Origin: an uncultured bacterium
GTDB taxonomy: Bacteria > Patescibacteriota > Saccharimonadia > Saccharimonadales > Saccharimonadaceae
Assembly (NCBI GenBank): GCA_938045655.1
Contig: CALIMO010000057.1
Span: 1-6,283 of the forward strand
Length of the DNA stretch: 6,283 nt
Direction of reading: 5' to 3'
This document shows, in pieces, positions 1-5,704 of this stretch (position 1 is its first letter; every line of letters begins with the position of its first letter). A program made the translations under genes and the position numbers. The notes beneath the pieces were generated by a model. It ran no database searches, had not been told where the DNA came from, and saw only the letters and a list, made by a program, of their open reading frames with translations.

Positions 1-1092
1 GATTTTGCAATTCTTTATCGCACAAATGCACAAAGTTATAATTTCGAAAAAGCGATGATTCGTTTTCAAATTCCGTATAAAATTTTTGGCGGAACACGTT
101 TTTATGACCGCAAGGAAATTAAAGATATTTTAGCATATTTGCGTGTAATTTATAATCCGCTCGACCGTGTAGCTTTTGAGCGAATCGTGAACGTACCGGC
201 ACGCGGTTTGGGTGCGGTGAGCCTTTCAAAATTCTTGGATTGGCAAAATTCAAACAGTTTAGATTTAATTTCGAGCTTACTTCAAGCGGGTGAACTTTCA
301 ACTTTAGCCTTGCGAGCAAGAAAATCTTTAGAAAATTTGGGTGAAATTTTTAGAGAATGCCAAATTCTAAGTGAAAATTCAAGCAATCCAAGTGAAATTA
401 TCGACCGAATTTTGGAGCGCACAAATTATGGCAAAAACGAAAAACTAACCGAAAGCGAAGCAACCGAACGCAGTGAATATCTTTCCACATTAGTGAGTGA
501 GGCAAAAAACTACGCAGATTTAGCAAGTTTTTTGGAGGATGCAGCACTAATGAGCTCAAGTGACGCACAAAGTGGCGATGAAGTAAATTTAATGACACTT
601 CACTCAGCAAAAGGTTTGGAATTTCCAGTCGTATTTCTTGCCGGAATGGAAGAAGGCATCTTTCCACACAGCCGAGTTTTTGATGCGGGCGAAGATGATC
701 TAGAAGAGGAACGCCGCCTTTGCTATGTGGGAATGACGCGCGCGAGAGAAGAGTTAATTTTAAGCTACGCCGAATCGCGAGCGGTTTTTGGACAAAGGAA
801 TTATTCAAGCCCAAGCCGATTCATTACAGATGCCGAGCTGGAATTGCCGAAAAAAGATTTTGGCGGATGGAATAATTTTTCAGATGACTACGAAGATGAT
901 TTTAGCCAAGAAGTTTCTTTTGATGATTTTTATTATGACAAAGCAGGATTGCAAATTGGCGACCGCGTAAAAAGTCCAGCTTTCGGCGTGGGAAAAGTAC
1001 TTGAAATCGACGGAATGGCGATTGAGATTAAGTTCGAAAACGGCAAAATTCGCAAATTAAATGCTGAATTTGCACGCCTTGAAAAGCTCTAA
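1..1092 (+). CDS. pcrA: PcrA/UvrD-family DNA helicase, C-terminal part (5' truncated)
   Basis: This is the last 363 residues of a superfamily 1A 3'-5' DNA helicase, an ATP-driven motor for nucleotide excision repair and replication-fork maintenance in the cytoplasm. The frame is open from base 1, so the ATG at 55 is internal. Walker A and motifs Ia-III lie upstream of the window. Visible in order: the motif IV region with YRTNAQS (fragment residues 6-12) and GGTRFYDRKEIKD (about 30-42); motif V TLHSAKGLE (199-207, bases 595-621); and motif VI RLCYVGMTRARE (239-250, bases 715-750), which carries the arginine that contacts ATP. An acidic linker follows (about 295-313). The end is a small tudor/SH3-like domain (IGDRVKSPAFGVGKV onward) typical of PcrA, where it contacts RNA polymerase. 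That tail and the motif V sequence favour PcrA/UvrD over Rep or AddA. The gene stops with TAA just 3 bases before the next promoter, with no terminator visible between them. Confidence 0.93.
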   Translation, partial: DFAILYRTNAQSYNFEKAMIRFQIPYKIFGGTRFYDRKEIKDILAYLRVIYNPLDRVAFERIVNVPARGLGAVSLSKFLDWQNSNSLDLISSLLQAGELSTLALRARKSLENLGEIFRECQILSENSSNPSEIIDRILERTNYGKNEKLTESEATERSEYLSTLVSEAKNYADLASFLEDAALMSSSDAQSGDEVNLMTLHSAKGLEFPVVFLAGMEEGIFPHSRVFDAGEDDLEEERRLCYVGMTRAREELILSYAESRAVFGQRNYSSPSRFITDAELELPKKDFGGWNNFSDDYEDDFSQEVSFDDFYYDKAGLQIGDRVKSPAFGVGKVLEIDGMAIEIKFENGKIRKLNAEFARLEKL

Positions 1093-1095
1093 AAT

Positions 1096-1124
1096 TTGAC
1101 CTTTCGAATTTTATTTGCTAAAAT
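1096..1124 (+). promoter_or_regulatory. Sigma-70-type promoter of the RpfB-like/rsmA operon
   Basis: TTGACC at 1096-1101 (5 of 6 matches to the -35 consensus) and TAAAAT at 1119-1124 (5 of 6 to the -10) are separated by exactly 17 bases. Transcription would be expected to begin near 1130-1132, only a few bases before the ATG at 1135. The mRNA would therefore be leaderless or nearly so. No Shine-Dalgarno sequence precedes that ATG, which fits. The -35 box begins 3 bases after the helicase stop codon. The motif and spacing are seen directly; its activity is inferred. Confidence 0.8.
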
Positions 1125-1134
1125 AGATTTAATA

Positions 1135-2328
1135 ATGCGAGTTTTACAACCAATTTATTTTTATAAAAAACAGATCACAATTGCGGGATTTATCTCGCTT
1201 GGATTTTTACTTTTATTAAACATTTTTGCAATTACTGGGCGAAATTCCGCCAAAGCTAGCGGTGAAGGAAATAAAATTTTAACTGTTTTCGAAAATGGCC
1301 AAAGACTTTCTTTTAAAACTAATGCAAAAACCGTTCGAGAAGCATTAAATGCACAAAAAATTAGTTTTTCAAAAGAAGATACGGTTGAGCCAAGCCTTGA
1401 TGGCGAACTAACAGGCACGGAATATAGCGTAAATATTTATCGTGCAAAACCAGTAATTATTGAAGATGGTGATTCGAAAATAAAAGTAATGACTGCTGCT
1501 CAAACCCCACGGCAGATTATTCAAAAATCTGGAATTAAAATTCATAATGAAGATAAAGTTGCTTTCGAACAATCTGGCAGCATTCTTGAAGATGGAACAA
1601 CAAACTTATTAAAGATTACACGAGCAAAAGAGATTTTGGTTGAGCTTTTTGGTAAAACCGAAAGTTTTCGAACACAAAGCAAAACCGTAGAAGATTTCTT
1701 AAAAGAAAAGAGTATATCGCTCACAAAAGATGACGGAATTTCAATTGATAAAAAAACCACAATTTCGAACGGTTTGAGTTTTCGAATTTGGCGAAATGGT
1801 AAGCAAACAATTACAACCGAAGAAGAAATTGCTTTCTCAACCGAAATAATTAAAGATGCAAATAAAGATTCTAGCTATAAAGAAATAAAAGAAGCTGGGG
1901 AAAAAGGCTCGAAAAGCGTAACTTATGAAATTGAAATGCAAAACGGTAAAGAAGTTTCACGCAAAAAAATTAACGAGACAGAAATTAAAGCCGCTAAAAA
2001 ACAAGTTGAGATTGTTGGCACAAAAGTGAACCTACCAGCTGGCTCGCACAGCGATTGGTTGAGTGCCGCAGGAATTTCTTCAAGCGACCACGGAATTGCA
2101 AATGCAATTATTGGTCAAGAATCTGGCTGGCGAGTTAACGCAACAAATAGATCGAGCGGAGCTTATGGTATTCCGCAAGCTCTGCCTGGTTCGAAAATGG
2201 CTTCAGCTGGAGCCGACTGGCAAACAAACCCAATCACGCAGCTTAAGTGGATGAATTCTTATGTACTTGGTCGCTATGGAAGCTGGCAAAACGCTTACAC
2301 TCACAAAAAAGCAAAAGGTTGGTATTAG
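1135..2328 (+). CDS. Secreted RpfB/YabE-like cell-wall hydrolase (DUF348 repeats, G5, lysozyme-like domain)
   Basis: A 397-residue exported protein predicted to cleave peptidoglycan glycan strands outside the membrane. A basic N-terminus and hydrophobic segment (residues about 13-36) precede SAKA at 38-41, an A-x-A type signal-peptidase site; failing cleavage it would be an N-terminal anchor. Three DUF348-like repeats follow at about 48-91, 106-151 and 165-212, each of the form 'hydrophobic strand, T/S-K-T-V-x-E/D-hL'. A G5-like domain comes next (about 216-296, ending QVEIVGTK). A C-terminal lysozyme/SLT-like domain (about 306-397) carries QESGW with likely catalytic Glu329 (bases 2119-2121), then SSGAYGIPQALPGSKM. 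The order is that of actinobacterial RpfB, but the catalytic domain resembles SLT/Apf-type domains more than a true Rpf domain. I reject an in-frame TTG at 1096 because it is the -35 box. The stop overlaps the rsmA start. Domain identities come from pattern reading, not a profile search. Confidence 0.87.
   Translation: MRVLQPIYFYKKQITIAGFISLGFLLLLNIFAITGRNSAKASGEGNKILTVFENGQRLSFKTNAKTVREALNAQKISFSKEDTVEPSLDGELTGTEYSVNIYRAKPVIIEDGDSKIKVMTAAQTPRQIIQKSGIKIHNEDKVAFEQSGSILEDGTTNLLKITRAKEILVELFGKTESFRTQSKTVEDFLKEKSISLTKDDGISIDKKTTISNGLSFRIWRNGKQTITTEEEIAFSTEIIKDANKDSSYKEIKEAGEKGSKSVTYEIEMQNGKEVSRKKINETEIKAAKKQVEIVGTKVNLPAGSHSDWLSAAGISSSDHGIANAIIGQESGWRVNATNRSSGAYGIPQALPGSKMASAGADWQTNPITQLKWMNSYVLGRYGSWQNAYTHKKAKGWY
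2313..2318 (+). promoter_or_regulatory. Shine-Dalgarno that fixes the GTG start of rsmA
   Basis: AAAAGG lies 9 bases upstream of the GTG at 2328, inside the last codons of the RpfB-like gene. It supports this start over the more upstream in-frame GTG at 2247. The TAGTG stop-start overlap suggests translational coupling. Confidence 0.65.
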
Positions 2329-3215
2329 TGGCAAATTTGAAATTTAATCAAAAATCTGGTAAAAAGTTTTCGAAAAAATCCAAAAATAGCGAAAATTCAA
2401 ACTTAAAAAATAATAAATCACTTGGTCAGCACTGGTTGAGAGACAGGGTTGTTCTAGATAGAATAGCAGAAGAAGCTGAAATCAAAAATGGTGATTTTAT
2501 ACTTGAAATTGGCCCAGGGCTTGGAACTTTAACTTCTTCACTTTTAAAATTTGCAGGTAGAGATGGTGAAGTTCTCTCAATCGAGTTTGATGAAAATTTG
2601 GCAAAAAAACTGCCAGCGCAATTCCCAGGGAAAAATTTAACCGTAAAAAATACGGATTTTTTAGATTTCGATCTTTCGAAATTACCAAAAAATTATAAAG
2701 TTGCTGCAAACGTACCGTATTATATTACTTCAAAAATTATTGAAAAATTACTCACTAGCGATAATAAACCAAGTATTGCCGTACTTTTAGTACAAAAAGA
2801 AGTTGCCGAGAGAATTTGTGCAAAATCTGGCGATTTAAGTGTTTTATCAATCGCATCACAGATTTACGCTGATTGCGAACTTGGCCAATTTGTACCACGA
2901 GAGTTGTTTACGCCGCCGCCAAAAGTTGATTCGCAAGTAGTAATTCTAAAGATTCTAGAAAAAAATAAGCTTGAGTGTTTTAATGAGCAAAATAGCACTA
3001 AAATATCAGAAAAACAATTTTTCCGTATAGTTAAAGCTGGTTTTACTGCTCGACGAAAAAAAATTCTAAAAGCACTAAGTGCGAATTTAGCATTGAGTAA
3101 AGAACAAACAATTGAAATACTTGCGCAAGCCAAGGTTTCGCCAGATGCGCGTGCACAAGAATTAACTATCGAAGACTGGCTTGAAATTACTCGATACTAT
3201 CTTGATTCAAAATAA
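2328..3215 (+). CDS. rsmA: 16S rRNA dimethyladenosine transferase RsmA (KsgA)
   Basis: A 295-residue S-adenosylmethionine-dependent enzyme that dimethylates the two adjacent adenines in the 3'-terminal helix 45 loop of 16S rRNA, a late small-subunit assembly checkpoint. The family signature is complete: LGQHWLRD (residues 32-39; usually LGQNFL), the SAM-binding motif EIGPGLGTLT (60-69), acidic Glu86 in SIEFDE, NTDFLDFD (about 108-115), the catalytic NVPYYIT (128-134; usually NLPY), FTPPPKVDS (194-202) and FTARRKKILKAL (239-250). The start is GTG at 2328, sharing one base with the upstream TAG stop and preceded by AAAAGG. About 30 Lys/Asn/Ser-rich residues precede the LGQ motif, longer than usual, and may touch rRNA. 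The upstream in-frame GTG at 2247 would add 27 residues encoded within the RpfB-like gene and is unlikely. The operon probably ends here: the next 74 bases carry a new promoter. Confidence 0.95.
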   Translation: MANLKFNQKSGKKFSKKSKNSENSNLKNNKSLGQHWLRDRVVLDRIAEEAEIKNGDFILEIGPGLGTLTSSLLKFAGRDGEVLSIEFDENLAKKLPAQFPGKNLTVKNTDFLDFDLSKLPKNYKVAANVPYYITSKIIEKLLTSDNKPSIAVLLVQKEVAERICAKSGDLSVLSIASQIYADCELGQFVPRELFTPPPKVDSQVVILKILEKNKLECFNEQNSTKISEKQFFRIVKAGFTARRKKILKALSANLALSKEQTIEILAQAKVSPDARAQELTIEDWLEITRYYLDSK

Positions 3216-3271
3216 ATAATTTTTATTCATAAGCTTAACAATAATTCCAACTTTCTCTTTTTCGAAAAATA

Positions 3272-3280
3272 TGTTATACT
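3272..3280 (+). promoter_or_regulatory. Extended -10 promoter of metG
   Basis: TGt followed by TATACT (3275-3280, 5 of 6 consensus matches) forms an extended -10 element. No good -35 lies 16-18 bases upstream (TTTCTC at 3252-3257 is poor), which is common for extended -10 promoters. Transcription would start near 3286-3288, and the metG ATG is at 3290, so the mRNA is probably leaderless; no Shine-Dalgarno is present. The 74-base gap (3216-3289) also contains the 12-bp palindrome TTTTTCGAAAAA at 3258-3269 just upstream of the -10. It has no room for a T-box or SAM riboswitch. Confidence 0.68.
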
Positions 3281-3289
3281 ATAAGCAGT

Positions 3290-4810
3290 ATGACAAAGAA
3301 AAAACTTTATATAACAACTGCGATTCCTTATGCAAATGGAGCGCCTCATATTGGAAACGCTCTTGATTACTTAATTGCTGATATTTGGGCGAGATACCAA
3401 CGCCAGCAAGGAAATGAAGTACGTTTTCAGGTTGGAACAGATGAGCACGGTAATAAAATTGCTGAAAAAGCCGCCGAAAATGGTTTAACTCCACAAGAAT
3501 ATGTTAATGGAACTGTCCAGAATTTTAAAAATTTAATGGACAAAATGAAGACAACTTATACCGATTTTGTGCGTACAACCGATTCTCATCACGTTGGAGC
3601 AGCTCAATATATTTGGATGAAACTTCAGCCATATATTTATAAAAATACTTATGAAGGATGGTATTGTACAGGTTGTGAGAGTTTTTATACTGAAAAAGAA
3701 GTAACTGAATTTCATGGCGTTTGTCCAAACCATCAAAAACCTTTCGAAAGGCTTTCGGAAGAGAATTATTACTTGCGAATTTCAGAATTTACACCAAAAA
3801 TTATCGAAGCCATTGAAACTGACCGAATGAAAATCGTGCCAGAATATCGCAAGAAAGAATTTTTAAACTTTTTGAAAAGCGGACTTGAAGATGTTTCGAT
3901 TTCACGGCCAAAAAAGAATTTAACTTGGGGCGTGCCTGTTCCTGGCGATCCAGAACAAGTAATGTATGTTTGGATTGATGCGCTTGCAAACTATTTAACC
4001 GTAATCGGATATCCAGATGTTGCAGGCTGGCAAGAATTTTGGCCAGCAAATGTGCAAGTTATTGGAAAAGATATTTTACGTTTTCATGCGGGAATCTGGC
4101 CAGCAATGTTGCTTGGGCTTGATCTAGCTTTACCAAAAACTCTGCTTGTTCATGGCCACATTTCAAGTAATGGCGTGAAAATGAGTAAATCAATCGGCAA
4201 CGTAGTTGATCCGAACGAAATTATTGATAATTACGGACTAGATGCTTTTAGGTATTATTTCTCACGGCACATTGCAACTCAAGATGACGGAGATTTTACC
4301 TGTGAAAAGTTCGAAAACGCCTATAACAACGAGCTCGGTAACGACCTCGGTAATTTGGCTTCACGCGTAGCTAATATGGTTAAACGTTATCAATCTGGCG
4401 TGGTTGGTGAAATCCCTAGCGATGAGCACGATCGCCATACCTACAACGAATATATGAAATCTCTAGAATTTAACAAAGCAATTGATGAAATTTGGGGATT
4501 GGTTCGCGCCCACAATCAATATATTGAAGGCGTAAAACCTTGGGAAATTGCCAAAAAAGCAAAAGAAAATAAAGATGAAGAAAATCATCTAGCAGAAGTT
4601 CTTGCACACTCTGTTTCAGGTTTATTGCAAATCAGCAAAATGCTTGAACCGTTTATGCCAGATACGGCCGAAAAGCTTCAAACGATTTTTGGTAGTGGCG
4701 TAATTCGCGACGAAGAAATCGGTTTGCTTTTCCCAAAAATTTATCTTAAAACTGAAAACCCGCGTACCGCAAAAATCGCAGCCGCACAAAATAATCAAGC
4801 TAAAAAATAA
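3290..4810 (+). CDS. metG: Methionyl-tRNA synthetase
   Basis: A 506-residue class I aminoacyl-tRNA synthetase that joins methionine to initiator and elongator tRNA(Met) in the cytoplasm. Seen in order: the Rossmann-fold HIGH-type motif HIGN (residues 20-23) after TAIPYANGAP; GTDEHGNKI (49-57); a single zinc knuckle with Cys126, Cys129, Cys145 and His148 (CTGC...CPNH) inside the connective domain; YVWIDALANYL (226-236); KMSKS (297-301) followed by IGNVVDPNEIIDNYGLDAFRYY; and a helical anticodon-binding domain (about 340-480). The length is that of the short form: the C-terminal EMAP/Trbp111-like tRNA-binding domain found in E. coli and B. subtilis MetG is absent, and the protein ends in an Ala/Gln/Lys tail. 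The single C-C-C-H zinc site is a common bacterial variant. The ATG at 3290 begins the conserved fold only six residues before ITTAIPYANG, so the start is secure. The gene is followed by a hairpin and then tatD. Confidence 0.97.
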   Translation: MTKKKLYITTAIPYANGAPHIGNALDYLIADIWARYQRQQGNEVRFQVGTDEHGNKIAEKAAENGLTPQEYVNGTVQNFKNLMDKMKTTYTDFVRTTDSHHVGAAQYIWMKLQPYIYKNTYEGWYCTGCESFYTEKEVTEFHGVCPNHQKPFERLSEENYYLRISEFTPKIIEAIETDRMKIVPEYRKKEFLNFLKSGLEDVSISRPKKNLTWGVPVPGDPEQVMYVWIDALANYLTVIGYPDVAGWQEFWPANVQVIGKDILRFHAGIWPAMLLGLDLALPKTLLVHGHISSNGVKMSKSIGNVVDPNEIIDNYGLDAFRYYFSRHIATQDDGDFTCEKFENAYNNELGNDLGNLASRVANMVKRYQSGVVGEIPSDEHDRHTYNEYMKSLEFNKAIDEIWGLVRAHNQYIEGVKPWEIAKKAKENKDEENHLAEVLAHSVSGLLQISKMLEPFMPDTAEKLQTIFGSGVIRDEEIGLLFPKIYLKTENPRTAKIAAAQNNQAKK

Positions 4811-4813
4811 CCA

Positions 4814-4839
4814 AAACCTCGGCTTTAATGCTGAGGTTT
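4814..4839 (+). terminator. Hairpin between metG and tatD (weak terminator or processing element)
   Basis: AAACCTCGGC (4814-4823), a 6-base loop, and GCTGAGGTTT (4830-4839) form a 10-bp stem with one G-U pair, 3 bases after the metG stop. Only three U residues close the right arm and no U-tract follows, so strong intrinsic termination is unlikely. No promoter fits in the 19 bases between it and tatD. Partial termination, attenuation or protection of the metG mRNA 3' end are the likely roles. Confidence 0.55.
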
Positions 4840-4848
4840 CGACTTTCG

Positions 4849-4854
4849 AAAGGA
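4849..4854 (+). promoter_or_regulatory. Shine-Dalgarno of tatD
   Basis: AAAGGA sits 4 bases before the ATG at 4859 and is the clearest ribosome-binding site in the window. Its first bases form the right half of the palindrome CTTTCGAAAG (4843-4852). Its presence suits a gene translated from the metG transcript. Confidence 0.7.
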
Positions 4855-4858
4855 CAAA

Positions 4859-5641
4859 ATGAAAATCATTGATTCACATTGCCACATTCACGATGTAAAT
4901 TTTCCAATTCCGCAAGAAGAAGTTTTTGAGAATATGCAAAATTCTAAAATCTCGAAAGCGATTTGTATTGGCGAAAATCTTGAAAATTCTAAAATTGGCG
5001 TTAAATTTACTGAAGAAAATTCTAGCAAAGTTAAACTTTTTGCGGCTATTGGTGTTCATCCGCATGAAGCCGAAAAATACGACTCAGAAGATTTAGTTTA
5101 TGAACTTGAGCAGCTTTCGAAAGCCCAAAAAGTGGTGGCCATTGGTGAAATTGGTCTTGATTATTTTTATGAAAATTCCAACCGCGAGGCGCAAAAACAA
5201 ATTCTAAAAGCCCAGCTCAAGCTTGCTCAAAAACTAAATCTACCCGTAAGTTTTCATGTTCGAAATGCTTTCGAGGATTTTTGGCCGATTTTTGATGAAA
5301 TTTCAAAATTCGGTAAAATTCGTGGAGTTTTGCATTCTTTTACAGATTCGAAAGATAATTTAAGCAAAGCTTTAAAGCGCGATTTATTTATTGGCGTAAA
5401 TGGAATTTCAACTTTTACAAAAAAGCCCGAAGATCTTGAAATGTTTGCGAGCATTCCACTTTCAAAAATATTAATTGAAACAGATTCACCATTTTTAGCA
5501 CCAAAAGGCAAGCGTGGTAAGCCAAACCAGCCAGCTTTTTCAAAGTTAATTATTGAAGATTTAGCAGAAAAACGGCAAATTTCAGCTGAAGAAGTTGCCA
5601 AAATTACAACCGAAAATTGCGAAAAACTATTTAAAATTTAA
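4859..5641 (+). CDS. tatD: TatD-family metal-dependent deoxyribonuclease
   Basis: A 260-residue TIM-barrel hydrolase of the amidohydrolase superfamily. The family shows metal-dependent DNase activity (3'-5' exonuclease in E. coli TatD) linked to repair and DNA turnover; natural substrates remain uncertain. All expected metal ligands are visible: His7 and His9 in DSHCHIHD, Glu97 in AIGEIGLDY, His133 in SFHVRNA, His159 in VLHSF, and Asp209 in IETDSPFL. GVHPHEA (65-71) and the C-terminal RGKPNQP (219-225) are also family hallmarks. The length is normal. The start is supported by AAAGGA 4 bases upstream and by the immediate MKIIDSHCH beginning. It lies 48 bases after metG with no promoter visible, so co-transcription through the hairpin is likely; metG-tatD adjacency is very common in bacteria. 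A paralogue such as YcfH or YjjV cannot be excluded from sequence alone. Confidence 0.94.
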   Translation: MKIIDSHCHIHDVNFPIPQEEVFENMQNSKISKAICIGENLENSKIGVKFTEENSSKVKLFAAIGVHPHEAEKYDSEDLVYELEQLSKAQKVVAIGEIGLDYFYENSNREAQKQILKAQLKLAQKLNLPVSFHVRNAFEDFWPIFDEISKFGKIRGVLHSFTDSKDNLSKALKRDLFIGVNGISTFTKKPEDLEMFASIPLSKILIETDSPFLAPKGKRGKPNQPAFSKLIIEDLAEKRQISAEEVAKITTENCEKLFKI

Positions 5642-5652
5642 TTTACCAAATA

Positions 5653-5681
5653 TTGACAAAAATATTAAAATATGATACAAT
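5653..5681 (+). promoter_or_regulatory. Strong sigma-70-type promoter of the right-edge gene
   Basis: TTGACA at 5653-5658 is a perfect -35. TACAAT at 5676-5681 is a -10 with 5 of 6 matches, at 17-base spacing, preceded by TGa (5673-5675) as an extended -10. Start of transcription is expected near 5687-5689, giving a leader of about 17 bases with AGGG (5694-5697) placed 7 bases before the ATG as a weak Shine-Dalgarno. It begins 11 bases after the tatD stop with no clear terminator between them. It is the closest match to consensus of the three promoters here. Confidence 0.83.
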
Positions 5682-5693
5682 TTAATCATATTT
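5668..5693. repeat. Perfect 9-8-9 inverted repeat over the -10 box (candidate operator)
   Basis: AAATATGAT (5668-5676) and ATCATATTT (5685-5693) are exact reverse complements separated by 8 bases. The repeat covers the extended -10 element and the expected transcription start, the position where a bound dimeric repressor would block polymerase. Most of it lies upstream of the expected RNA start, so an RNA hairpin role is less likely. The arms are AT-rich, which raises the chance of coincidence. Confidence 0.5.
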
Positions 5694-5704
5694 AGGGTTT
5701 AAAA

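Noticed and set aside
1108..1124. ATTTTA/TAAAAT inverted repeat at the RpfB-like promoter
   Set aside because: Only 6 bp, A-T pairs only, and one arm is the -10 itself; likely a by-product of promoter composition.
1096..1134. TTG at 1096 as the start of the RpfB-like protein
   Set aside because: It coincides with the -35 hexamer of a promoter whose RNA would start about 35 bases later. No Shine-Dalgarno precedes it, and the ATG at 1135 gives a normal signal peptide.
2247..2327. GTG at 2247 as the start of rsmA
   Set aside because: It would encode 27 extra residues wholly inside the upstream gene. The GTG at 2328 has AAAAGG at good spacing and the common stop-start overlap.
3211..3227. AATAAA/TTTATT inverted repeat as an rsmA terminator
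   Set aside because: It is a 6-bp stem of A-T pairs only, overlaps the stop codon and has no U-tract, so it is indistinguishable from AT-rich background.
3216..3289. T-box or SAM riboswitch controlling metG
   Set aside because: The whole gap is 74 bases, and the promoter lies about 10 bases before the ATG, leaving no transcribed leader for such an element.
119..5601. Minus-strand open frames opposite the helicase, rsmA, metG and tatD genes
   Set aside because: They lie antisense to well-conserved genes and show no recognisable motifs or convincing ribosome-binding sites.
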